DNA of 64,000 nt from the NCBI RefSeq assembly GCF_004348975.1, contig NZ_SMFP01000007.1, positions 180,401 through 244,400 of the forward strand, in the 5' to 3' direction. Source of the stretch: Antarcticimicrobium sediminis. GTDB lineage: Bacteria; Pseudomonadota; Alphaproteobacteria; Rhodobacterales; Rhodobacteraceae. Of the stretch, positions 10,467 to 18,572 are shown piece by piece. Each line of letters opens with the position of its first letter. The stretch's first letter is position 1. The notes beneath the pieces are model-generated. The model searched no databases, was not told the DNA's origin, and saw nothing but the letters and a program-made list of their open reading frames with translations. Position numbers and translations under genes: made by a program.

Positions 10467-12512
10467 CTAACGCCGCCCCTCGCGCAGCCAGCCGCCAAGG
10501 ATCAGCGCCGAGGCCAGAACCAGCACCAGCCAAGCCGGCAGCAGCGGGGTCTGGCGGACATCGCGGGTTTCATAAGCCCCGCGCGGGGTCAGCCCGATCC
10601 AGCCACGCCCGGCAGCGGGCCGCCCCGCGCGCACATCGCGCAGGCGCGGCAACCCGTCCTCAAGCCGCAGGATGCCACCGCGCAGCGGGGCGATCACCGA
10701 TGCCATCACATCGCCGGTGGCAATGGTCTGTTCGAATTCGCGCGGCGCGGCGGGGCCAAGGCCGATCACCGCGTTCTGGTCGCCCTCTGCCAGCCGATAC
10801 AGCCCGATCTCTGCCCCGTCATAGCTCGCCTCATAGCGGCCGGGTGAGACCTGCTGCAGGGCGATCTCCTCCTCGGACCCGTCGGGGCGGGTCACCGTCA
10901 CCGGCCCCACCGTCTCGCCCAGGGTGCGGCGGGTGATGCGCATGCTTTGTCCGGTGGCCTCGGCGGTCAGCGCCTCTTCCTCAAGTTCGGGTTCCTTCAT
11001 CATCCAATGCGCCAACCGCCGCAACAGTTCCAACTGCGGGCCGCCGCCGTCATATCCCCGGCTCCACAGCCAAGCGTGATCCGAGGCCAGCAGCGCCACC
11101 CGCCCCTCGCCCACACGGTCGAGGATCAGCAGCGGCTTGCCCTCATAGCCGGTCATCACCACCTCGCCGCTGGCTTCCGGTTCGACCTCGATCTGGCGCA
11201 ACCATGCGCCCCAGTGATCGCCGCCGCCTAGGTCGGCGGTGACCGGATGGCGCGCGCCCAGTTCGGTAACCTTGGGGCGATAGCGTTGCTCGATCACCCG
11301 GGCGGTGGGGCGCGCCGGAAGCACCGGAGACAGTGGCGAGCGATAGATGCTGTCGGCGGTGGCGAAATCCGGCCCCGCCGCCACCAGCACCGCGCCGCCC
11401 TTGGTCACATAGTTGGCCACGTTATCGAGATAGATCGCCGGCAGGATGCCGCGCCGCTGGTAGCGGTCAAAGATGATCAGGTCGAAATCGTCGATCTTTT
11501 CCAGAAACAGTTCGCGGGTGGGAAAGGCGATCAGCGACAGTTCGTCCACCGGCACGCCGTCCTGTTTCTCGGGCGGGCGCAGGATGGTGAAATGCACCAG
11601 ATCGACCGAGCTGTCGGATTTCAACAAGTTGCGCCAGGTGCGCCCGCCCGCGTGCGGTTCGCCCGAAACCAGCAGCACCCGCAGCCGGTCGCGCACCCCG
11701 TTCATCTGGATCAGTGCGCTGTTGTTGCGCGTGGTCAGCTCGCCATTCGCCTCGGGCACCGAAAACCGGATCACGTTGCGCCCACCATGGGGGAGGGTAA
11801 CAGGCAGGTCGATATCGCGCCCGATCGGCACGGTGAACCGCTGCGGCGGCGCCCCGTCCACCGAGATGTCTAGCGGGGCCTGCGCGTCGGTTTGCGGCGC
11901 GGCGCCGCTGTCTTCGATTCTAAGCGTCAGGGTGACCGGTTCGCCAATAATGGCAAAGGCGGGGGCGTTGCGCGCGATCAATCGGCGGTCCCAATCGCGC
12001 GCGCGCCCGGTCAGCAACAGGTGCAGCGGCGCGGGCAGATCGGGCGCGCGTTCGATGTCATGCACCCGCCCGTCCGACAGCGCGATGATCCCGGCGATAC
12101 GCCCACGCGGCACCTCGGCCAATGCGGAGGAGAGCGCGGTCATCAGCTCGGTCCCGGCATCGCCTGCACCGTCGGGCACCCGCACCCGGCGCAGCTCGGT
12201 ATTTGGGCGCGCGCTGAGTTGCGCAGCCAGCGCATCGGCGGCCGCCGCCATTTGATCGGGCCGGTCCGACAGGCTTTGACTGGCGCTGTCATCTTCCAGC
12301 AGCAGCACGATATCGCTGAGCGGCGCGCGATCCTCGACCTGATAACCGGGGCCGGTCAGCGCGCCAAGGATCGCCAAAACCGCCAGCAGCCGCAGCGCCC
12401 AGCCAGAGAGGCGCCGCCACAGCGCCAGCGCAACCGCCGCGAGGGACAGCACCGCCAGCGCCGCCAGCGCCGGCCATGGGATCAGCGGGTCAAAGATGAT
12501 CGTTCCGGTCAT
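10467..12512 (-). CDS. Inner-membrane protein with VWA-like and class I glutamine-amidotransferase-like regions
   Basis: 681 residues, last gene of the moxR operon. Two N-terminal membrane helices (about residues 12-50) are followed by a VWA-like stretch (VLLLEDDSASQSLSDRP, IAGIIALSDGRVHD). A central Rossmann-like region resembles the GATase1-like domains found in such operons (LRVLLVSGEPHAGGRTWRN, FDLIIFDRYQRRGILP). A single C-terminal helix ends in WLREGRR. I see no catalytic Cys-His-Glu triad, so it is probably a structural or regulatory membrane component rather than an amidotransferase. The start overlaps the upstream stop by 4 bp. Family function is not established; by context it works with the MoxR ATPase and DUF58 protein. 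Confidence 0.8.
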   Translation of the reverse strand: MTGTIIFDPLIPWPALAALAVLSLAAVALALWRRLSGWALRLLAVLAILGALTGPGYQVEDRAPLSDIVLLLEDDSASQSLSDRPDQMAAAADALAAQLSARPNTELRRVRVPDGAGDAGTELMTALSSALAEVPRGRIAGIIALSDGRVHDIERAPDLPAPLHLLLTGRARDWDRRLIARNAPAFAIIGEPVTLTLRIEDSGAAPQTDAQAPLDISVDGAPPQRFTVPIGRDIDLPVTLPHGGRNVIRFSVPEANGELTTRNNSALIQMNGVRDRLRVLLVSGEPHAGGRTWRNLLKSDSSVDLVHFTILRPPEKQDGVPVDELSLIAFPTRELFLEKIDDFDLIIFDRYQRRGILPAIYLDNVANYVTKGGAVLVAAGPDFATADSIYRSPLSPVLPARPTARVIEQRYRPKVTELGARHPVTADLGGGDHWGAWLRQIEVEPEASGEVVMTGYEGKPLLILDRVGEGRVALLASDHAWLWSRGYDGGGPQLELLRRLAHWMMKEPELEEEALTAEATGQSMRITRRTLGETVGPVTVTRPDGSEEEIALQQVSPGRYEASYDGAEIGLYRLAEGDQNAVIGLGPAAPREFEQTIATGDVMASVIAPLRGGILRLEDGLPRLRDVRAGRPAAGRGWIGLTPRGAYETRDVRQTPLLPAWLVLVLASALILGGWLREGRR

Positions 12513-15307
12513 TGTCCCAGCCTGTCCAGCAATGCGGGCACGTGCACCTGGTCGGATTTATAGTTCCCGGTCAGCACATGCATGATCAGGTTAACGCCAA
12601 AGCGCAGCGCCAGTTCACGCTGTCGTTCACCGGAAAAGCCGCGCCCGACCGGCAGCAGCGGCCGCCCGTCGCGATCCACCGCCCAGGCCCCGGCCCAGTC
12701 GTTGCCGCCGATCACGACCGGCGTCACCCCGTCATTGAGGTTGCGAAACGGCATCCCCTCGATCTGTTCCGCACCCGGCGGCGCCGCCTCGACCCAGATC
12801 CGGCCCTCGGCATGACGGCCCGGAAAATCCTGCAACAGGTAAAAGGTGCGGGTGAGGACATGGTCGCGCGGCAGCGGCTCCAACGGGGGGATGTCCAGCG
12901 GCGCGGCCAGATCCTGCAATTTGCGCCCATTCGGGCTTGCCGCGCCGAAGCTGGCGATATTCGCATCACGGGTGTCGAACAGGATCATCCCGCCCGAGCG
13001 CAGATAGGCGTTCAACCGCGCATAAGCCGCGTCAGAGGGGCGCGGCTGTTCCGGGGTTATGGGCCAGTAGAGGATCGGAAAGAACGCCAGTTCGTCCCGC
13101 TCCAGATCCACCCCGATCGGGGCGGCAGGTTCGACCGAGGTGCGAAAGAAAAGCGTGTCGGACAGCCCGCGCAACCCGGCTTGCGCGATGTCGTCCAGTT
13201 TCGCGTTACCAGTCAGCACATGGGCGAGCGTCAATTCTTGCGTGGCGGCGATGGCGAAATCGGTTTCTGCCGCGCTCGGCGCCTCCTGCGCCAGTGCGGG
13301 TGCATCGGGTAGTCCCACCAGCAGCCCTGTCAGCAGCAAAGCCGCCGCCAGCGCCGCGATCCGCCCGCGCGACGGCATCAACCGCCCACCCAGCGCCAAC
13401 GCGGCGATCACATCGATCCCCAACAGCAGCAGCGCCAGCGCCAGAAGCGGCCCGCCAAGCGGTCGCTCTGGCGTGCCGCTCAGGGTCTCGACCGGCACGT
13501 TATCGGGCCAGGTGGCGGGCGTCAGAACAGCCTCGACGCCCAGCACATTGCGCGCCAGCCGCCGTTCGCCATCGTCATAAATGCCGGGGCGCAGATCGGG
13601 GCCAAGCGGCGCCCCGGCCAAGGCTTCGCCCGCGACACCGGGCAGGTTTGCCGCCTCGCGCAGCACGCCGAACCCGTCCATCACCTGCACCGGTCGCCAT
13701 GTGGTGCCCGCCAGATCGCCCGCCTCTGGCGGTTTCGCGGACGAGGACACCGCCAGCCGCTCCAGCATCTGCACGAACAGGCCCGAAAGCGGCAGGCTCG
13801 ACCATTCCGCATTGGCAGTGACATGAAACAGCACCACCTGCCCCTGACCCAGCCGCTTGCGCGTGACCAATGGCGTACCATCGCTGAGCGCGGCGATCAC
13901 CCGGTCGGCCAGCACCGGGTCGGGCTGCGCCATCACCTGCGCACGCACCCGCACGTCTTCGGGGATCGGCAGACCGGCAAAGGGCGAACCCGGCGAAAAC
14001 GGCGCAAGGGATTTCGGTTCGCCCCAGCTCATCGCGCCGCCCACGGTGCGCCCGCCGCTGCGCAGCCGAACCGGCATCAGCGGGTGTTCTTCGGTGCGGC
14101 CCATATCGCTAGCGGCCAGTCGCGGCCCGGCAAAACGGAGCAACAGGCCGCCCTTTTCGATCCAACCTGTCAGCGCCTCTTGCTCGGCCTGCGACAGGGT
14201 AGCGACATCGGCCATCACGATCACATCCGGGTTGGCCGGAAGCAGATCCAGCAGCGCCCCTTCCAACAGATCGGCCGTGGGGGCAAGCGCCTGTTTGAGA
14301 TAGTGCAGCGGCGACAACAGTTCCAATCCCTCGCGGTCCTCACGCCCGGCGATCAGCGCCACCTCGCGTCGCCGCAGCCGGTCATCGGCCAGCGTCATCG
14401 CCCCGGCGGACTGTTGGCCCTGAATCTCGAACCGGGTGATCCGCGCCCGCAGTTCGGCAGGCAGCGACAGGGCGGCGGTGACCTGCGTTGCCCCATCGTC
14501 AAACCGTGTGGGCAGACTGACCAGCACCCGCGCGGTGCCCGCCGGATCGCGGCCCTGCGCCAGGATCGTAACCTCGCGCGCGGGGCCCGGATCCGAGCGT
14601 TGCAGGGTCAGCTGCACCGCGCCATCCTCGAACCCAACCGGGGCGATCCCCAATACCGGTTGCCCGGTCTCTACCACCCGCAGAGCGCCCCGCGCCTGCA
14701 GCGCCGCAAGCAGCGGCGCGCGCCCCGGATAGGCCAGCGCGTCGCTCAGCCACAGGGTGTCAAAACCGCCCTCGACCTCAGCGATCGCCGTGCCAGCACT
14801 CTGCAACTGCGCTTCGGTCGGCTGCCACGGCGCCGGGACCACCCCCGGCAACCGGCTGCGCCAGATATCAGCTGATTGAAAGTTCAGCCCCTCCGGCGCG
14901 GTCAGGGATAGCAACGCCACCAGCCGCCCGGCGCGCCCGGCCTCGGCCAGGTACGCATCCAGAAGATCCATCCGCGCGCCCCAGCGCGGCGCACCGGCCC
15001 AGCTGGCATCCAGCACGATCAGGACCGGCCCGCTGCCGGTCTTGTCCTGTTGCGGGTTCAACACCGGGCCAGCCAGCCCGACGATCAACGCCGCCAGCGC
15101 CAGCATCCGCAGCAGCAACAACCACCACGGCGTACGATCCGAGACCGCCTCGTCATCCTTGAGCCCCAACAGCAAGGACACCCCCGGGAACCGCCGCCGC
15201 ACGGGCGCCGGTGGAATCGCGCGCAGGATCAGCCAGAGGATCGGCAAGGCCAGAAGCCCCAGCAACAGCCAAGGTGTGGAAAAGCCGATGCCGCCCAGAA
15301 CGGTCAT
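12509..15307 (-). CDS. BatA-like N-terminal membrane domain, DUF4159 C-terminal domain protein
   Basis: 932 residues. The N-terminus (FSTPWLLLGLLALPILWLIL, then the helix LLLLRMLALAALIVGLAGPV) is the aerotolerance-regulator BatA-type anchor. It is followed by a VWA-like segment (GPVLIVLDASWAGAPRW) and a GATase-like Rossmann region. Another helix pair near residues 645-690 precedes a DUF4159 domain carrying FFPILYWPITPEQPRPSD, GGMILFDTRD and LRFGVNLIMHVLTGNYKSD. Similar proteins accompany MoxR and DUF58 genes in alphaproteobacteria; a biochemical role is not known. It overlaps both neighbours by 4 bp, so all four operon genes should be made together. Confidence 0.85.
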   Translation of the reverse strand: MTVLGGIGFSTPWLLLGLLALPILWLILRAIPPAPVRRRFPGVSLLLGLKDDEAVSDRTPWWLLLLRMLALAALIVGLAGPVLNPQQDKTGSGPVLIVLDASWAGAPRWGARMDLLDAYLAEAGRAGRLVALLSLTAPEGLNFQSADIWRSRLPGVVPAPWQPTEAQLQSAGTAIAEVEGGFDTLWLSDALAYPGRAPLLAALQARGALRVVETGQPVLGIAPVGFEDGAVQLTLQRSDPGPAREVTILAQGRDPAGTARVLVSLPTRFDDGATQVTAALSLPAELRARITRFEIQGQQSAGAMTLADDRLRRREVALIAGREDREGLELLSPLHYLKQALAPTADLLEGALLDLLPANPDVIVMADVATLSQAEQEALTGWIEKGGLLLRFAGPRLAASDMGRTEEHPLMPVRLRSGGRTVGGAMSWGEPKSLAPFSPGSPFAGLPIPEDVRVRAQVMAQPDPVLADRVIAALSDGTPLVTRKRLGQGQVVLFHVTANAEWSSLPLSGLFVQMLERLAVSSSAKPPEAGDLAGTTWRPVQVMDGFGVLREAANLPGVAGEALAGAPLGPDLRPGIYDDGERRLARNVLGVEAVLTPATWPDNVPVETLSGTPERPLGGPLLALALLLLGIDVIAALALGGRLMPSRGRIAALAAALLLTGLLVGLPDAPALAQEAPSAAETDFAIAATQELTLAHVLTGNAKLDDIAQAGLRGLSDTLFFRTSVEPAAPIGVDLERDELAFFPILYWPITPEQPRPSDAAYARLNAYLRSGGMILFDTRDANIASFGAASPNGRKLQDLAAPLDIPPLEPLPRDHVLTRTFYLLQDFPGRHAEGRIWVEAAPPGAEQIEGMPFRNLNDGVTPVVIGGNDWAGAWAVDRDGRPLLPVGRGFSGERQRELALRFGVNLIMHVLTGNYKSDQVHVPALLDRLGQ

Positions 15308-16179
15308 GCCGTGCCCCCGTCAAGCGCCCGGTACAGCCACAAAAGCGCCGATTGCGCGCTGTCGCCGGTGTGGTGCTGGCTCAGCCGCCAGCCGGTGACG
15401 CGACAAAGCGCCGCCAATCGGTCGCGCCGCGCCGCCAACCGCGCCTTGTAGCGATCGCGCAAGTCGCCCGCCTTGAGCGTTTCATGTCGCAGCGTGCCGC
15501 CGACACTTTCAAAGATGGTACGCCCCTGAAACGGAAAACTTTCCTCGGCCGGGTCAAGCACTTGCAACAGCACCCCGCGCACGCCCCGGTCGGCGGCCTT
15601 GGTCAGGGCGCGTTCAACCTCGCCCAGATCGCCAAGAAAATCAGACAGGAACACGGCGCGGGCATGTGGGATCATCGCCCGGTGTTCGGGCGGGGCGTAA
15701 TCGGTCGGATCGTCGTGGCTGAACGCCTCGGTCAGGCGCAGGATCTGGTCGCGCCCGCGCCGGGGTGGCAGCGCGCTTCCGGTCAGCCCCACCCGTTCGC
15801 CCCCCTGTATCAGCAGGATCGACAGTGCCAGCGCCAACAGCCGGGCACGGTCGGCCTTGCTCGGCAGGGTGTCGCCCGAGGCAAACCGCATCGAAGCGCC
15901 CTGATCAACCCAAAGCATCACCGACTGCGCGATCTGCCATTCCCGCTCGCGCACGAATTGCTGATCCCCCCGCGCCGAGCGGCGGTGGTCGATCATCCGC
16001 CGACTGTCGCCGGGCTGGGCCGGGCGGTATTGCCAGAAATCATCCCCCTGCCCGGCGCGCCGCCGGCCATGCTCGCCCAGCAGAACGGTGCCGGCCAGAT
16101 GCTCGGCCCGCGCCAGCAGCGGCGGCAACCGCGCCGCTTCGACCTCGGCCCGTTCGCGCAAGGCAGAGGGTGATGTCAC
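15304..16179 (-). CDS. DUF58 domain-containing protein
   Basis: 291 residues, no signal peptide or membrane segment. It shows the DUF58 signature YRPAQPGDSRRMIDHRRSAR (xYxPGDxxRxIDWxxxAR type) followed by a VWA-like fold (QSVMLWVDQGASMRF, ARAVFLSDFLGDLGEVE). Family knowledge: DUF58 proteins nearly always sit beside MoxR AAA ATPases, which are thought to remodel metal-binding VWA-domain clients. ATGA overlaps on both sides show tight coupling to moxR and to the DUF4159 gene. Confidence 0.93.
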   Translation of the reverse strand: MTSPSALRERAEVEAARLPPLLARAEHLAGTVLLGEHGRRRAGQGDDFWQYRPAQPGDSRRMIDHRRSARGDQQFVREREWQIAQSVMLWVDQGASMRFASGDTLPSKADRARLLALALSILLIQGGERVGLTGSALPPRRGRDQILRLTEAFSHDDPTDYAPPEHRAMIPHARAVFLSDFLGDLGEVERALTKAADRGVRGVLLQVLDPAEESFPFQGRTIFESVGGTLRHETLKAGDLRDRYKARLAARRDRLAALCRVTGWRLSQHHTGDSAQSALLWLYRALDGGTA

Positions 16180-17183
16180 GCTGCCGCCTCGCTGCGGGTC
16201 AGGGCGGCGGCGGTTGTTTCGATCAGATCGGCGAGGCTGTCACCGCGCGCACGGGCGGCGAAATTCAGCGCCATGCGGTGGCTCAGCACCGGGCGGGCCA
16301 TGTCGATCACATCCTCGGCATTGGGCGCCAGCCGCCCCTGCAACAACGCCCGCGCCCGCACCATCAGCATCAACGCCTGTGCCGCGCGTGGCCCCGGCCC
16401 CCAGGCCACGGTCTCGGCCACCTGTGCCGACACCCCCGGCTCCTCCGGGCGGAAGGCGCGCACCAGATCAAGGATCAGATCGACCACCGACTCTCCCACC
16501 GGCATCCGGCGCAACAGGGTCTGCGCCGCGATCAATTCCTTGGCCGAGAAAACCTCGACCGCGCGATCCTCGGCGACGCCGGTGGTGGCCAGCAGGATGT
16601 CGCGCTCGGTCTCGCGGTCGGGATAAAGCACATCGACCTGCACCAGAAACCGGTCCAGCTGCGCCTCGGGCAGCGGATAGGTGCCCTCCTGTTCGATCGG
16701 GTTCTGGGTCGCCAGCACATGGAACGGCGCACCAAGCGGGCGATCTTGGCCCGCCACGGTCACCACCTGTTCCTGCATCGCCTGCAACAGCGCCGATTGC
16801 GTGCGCGGGCTGGCGCGGTTGATCTCATCGGCCATCAGCAACTGGCAAAAGATCGGTCCCGGCACGAAGCGAAAGCTGCGGCTGCCATCGGCGGCGGTAT
16901 CCAGCACCTCGGAGCCCAGAATATCGGCGGGCATCAGGTCGGGCGTGAACTGGATGCGGCTGCCGTGAAGCCCCATCACCGTCGACAGTGTCTCGACCAG
17001 CCGCGTCTTGCCCAGCCCCGGCAGACCGATCAGCAAGGCGTGCCCCCCGCACAACAACGCGGCCAGCGTCAGGTCCACCACCCGCTGCTGGCCGATGAAC
17101 CGGCGGGTGATCGAGGCCCGGGCCTGGGCCAGCTTGGCTTCCAGCGCTTCAATCTCGGCAAGCAGATCGTCAGGATCGGACAT
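16176..17183 (-). CDS. MoxR-family AAA+ ATPase
   Basis: 335 residues with the start placed at the ATG at 17183 (MSDPDDLLAEIEALEAK), preceded by GAAAGGAATGTC. The open frame runs on to 17405 but would then cover the divergent DUF1285 gene, so the longer form is rejected. Motifs: Walker A GLPGLGKTR, the MoxR-specific QFTPDLMPADILGSEV, Walker B LLMADEINRASPRTQSALLQ, and sensor 1 VLATQNPIEQEGTYPLPEAQ. MoxR ATPases are chaperone-like unfoldases assisting assembly or metal insertion into VWA-domain partners. This gene leads the operon with DUF58, DUF4159 and GATase-like membrane proteins, suggesting an envelope-maturation complex. Confidence 0.95.
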   Translation of the reverse strand: MSDPDDLLAEIEALEAKLAQARASITRRFIGQQRVVDLTLAALLCGGHALLIGLPGLGKTRLVETLSTVMGLHGSRIQFTPDLMPADILGSEVLDTAADGSRSFRFVPGPIFCQLLMADEINRASPRTQSALLQAMQEQVVTVAGQDRPLGAPFHVLATQNPIEQEGTYPLPEAQLDRFLVQVDVLYPDRETERDILLATTGVAEDRAVEVFSAKELIAAQTLLRRMPVGESVVDLILDLVRAFRPEEPGVSAQVAETVAWGPGPRAAQALMLMVRARALLQGRLAPNAEDVIDMARPVLSHRMALNFAARARGDSLADLIETTAAALTRSEAAA

Positions 17184-17247
17184 GACATTCCTTTCAGGGG
17201 GCATATGTTCTGCCTTATGTTCTGATAGACTATAGCGCAGGAAAGAG

Positions 17248-17841
17248 ATGGCAAAACAGATGAGCGGACAAAAACCTGTGACACCCTCGCCAGAAGGCAT
17301 CGCCGAGGCGGTGCGCGCCAGCAAAACACGCGGTCTTCCGCCGGTGCACCTGTGGAATCCACCGTTTTGCGGCGATCTGGACATGCGCATCGCCCGCGAT
17401 GGCACCTGGTTCTATCTTGGCACCCCGATCGGGCGGCCGGCGCTGGTCAAACTGTTTTCCTCGATTCTCAAGCGGGAGGAGGGGAAATATTTCCTCGTCA
17501 CGCCGGTGGAGAAGGTGGGAATCACCGTCGATGACGCGCCCTTCGTCGCCGTCGATTTTGAGGCGACGGGCGAAGGCGCCGATCAGGTTTTGAGCTTTAC
17601 CACCCATGTGGGCGATGTGGCCGAAGCCGGCCCCGAGCACCCGATCCGGGTGGTGCGCGATCCGGACACCGGCGAACCCGCGCCCTATGTCCTGATCCGC
17701 GCCGATCTGGAGGCGCTGATCGACCGCAAAAGCTTTTATCGGCTGGTCGATCTGGGCAGCCATCACGACGGTTGGTTCGGGCTGTGGTCCTCGGGCGTGT
17801 TCTTTCCCATCATCCCCTCGAAAGACCTCGACTCCGCCTGA
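17248..17841 (+). CDS. DUF1285 domain-containing protein
   Basis: 197 residues. The conserved DUF1285 pattern is visible in LPPVHLWNPPFCGDLDMRI, ARDGTWFYLGTPIGRPALVK, LFSSILKREEGKYFLVTPVE and VGITVDDAPFVAV. Cytoplasmic, with no transmembrane segment. The start is supported by AGGAAAGAG directly upstream. It diverges from moxR across 64 bp, so the two transcripts probably share a control region. The function of DUF1285 is not known. Confidence 0.92.
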   Translation: MAKQMSGQKPVTPSPEGIAEAVRASKTRGLPPVHLWNPPFCGDLDMRIARDGTWFYLGTPIGRPALVKLFSSILKREEGKYFLVTPVEKVGITVDDAPFVAVDFEATGEGADQVLSFTTHVGDVAEAGPEHPIRVVRDPDTGEPAPYVLIRADLEALIDRKSFYRLVDLGSHHDGWFGLWSSGVFFPIIPSKDLDSA

Positions 17842-17848
17842 CGCGGGT

Positions 17849-18550
17849 TCATTCCGCGGCGGCGCGCCCCTCGCCGATAAAGAGCTTCTGCATGTCCACA
17901 AAAGGACCGTCGCTCAGCTGCGCGCGGATCGGGGCCCAAGGCTCGGGCGCATCGGCGATGGCGTCATAAAGGGCCCGATTGGCGGCGAACCCGTCCATCG
18001 GCACCTCTGCCTCAGTCAGGAGCCAGTTGAAATTCAGGGCATCGGCCTCGACCGAGGTCACGCGCAATTCGCGCCCCGGCCCCATTTCCACCTCAGGCAG
18101 CCGCCGCATCAGGTCGAGTTTGAGCAACTCGATGGTCACATCATCCAGACCCGCCGCACGCAGCACCAGCTTTTCCACCAGCGCCGGCCAGCCGAACACC
18201 AGCCGCACGTCAAGATCGGCCCCGATCTCGCGCGCCGCAGGCAGGGCGCGCGCCCCGTAGGAGGTATCGAACACCTCGGTGATCGCATCCTCGATCTCGA
18301 TATAATCGGGCAGCATCCGGCCCGGGAACACGGCAATCCACTGCCCCGCACCGACCTCGAGGTAATTAAACTGCGGTTCCATCCGCACCGTTTTGGCGCA
18401 GGCCGGGCAGGCAAGGCTTTGAAAAGTGGCGGCAAGTATCTCGTCGCGCAGGTCGGGCCGGCGGTCAGCATTGACGCTGTCGCATTCCTCGAACGCGATA
18501 TCGGTGCCACAGGACGGGCAGCCAATCGCAGTGGATCTGAACAGGGACAT
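17849..18550 (-). CDS. CpXC zinc-ribbon domain protein
   Basis: 233 residues. The N-terminal third is a CpXC domain: GCPSCGTDIAFEECDSVNAD, then LACPACAKTVRMEPQFNYLE, giving two Cys-Pro-x-Cys knuckles that should bind zinc. Further on there are conserved acidic-aromatic stretches (WIAVFPGRMLPDYIEIED) and an alpha/beta C-terminal part (LELLKLDLMRRLPE, LNFNWLLTE). No membrane or export signal. It lies 22 bp behind the giant repeat-zincin gene on the same strand and has its own AAAGGA site, so the two are probably cotranscribed. CpXC has no assigned function. A role as partner, inhibitor or immunity factor of the giant protein is only inferred from gene order. Confidence 0.85.
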   Translation of the reverse strand: MSLFRSTAIGCPSCGTDIAFEECDSVNADRRPDLRDEILAATFQSLACPACAKTVRMEPQFNYLEVGAGQWIAVFPGRMLPDYIEIEDAITEVFDTSYGARALPAAREIGADLDVRLVFGWPALVEKLVLRAAGLDDVTIELLKLDLMRRLPEVEMGPGRELRVTSVEADALNFNWLLTEAEVPMDGFAANRALYDAIADAPEPWAPIRAQLSDGPFVDMQKLFIGEGRAAAE

Positions 18551-18572
18551 ATCGGGCGGTCCTTTCGGGGAA

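Noticed and set aside
15765..17225. Long plus-strand frame opposite DUF58 and moxR, rich in His, Gln and Arg
   Set aside because: Typical antisense composition of GC-rich genes; the minus strand has intact MoxR and DUF58 motifs with 4-bp couplings.
17184..17405. N-terminal extension of the moxR frame
   Set aside because: It would overlap the divergent DUF1285 gene completely at its 5' end and shows no conservation; the ATG at 17183 has a ribosome site and begins the normal MoxR N-terminus.
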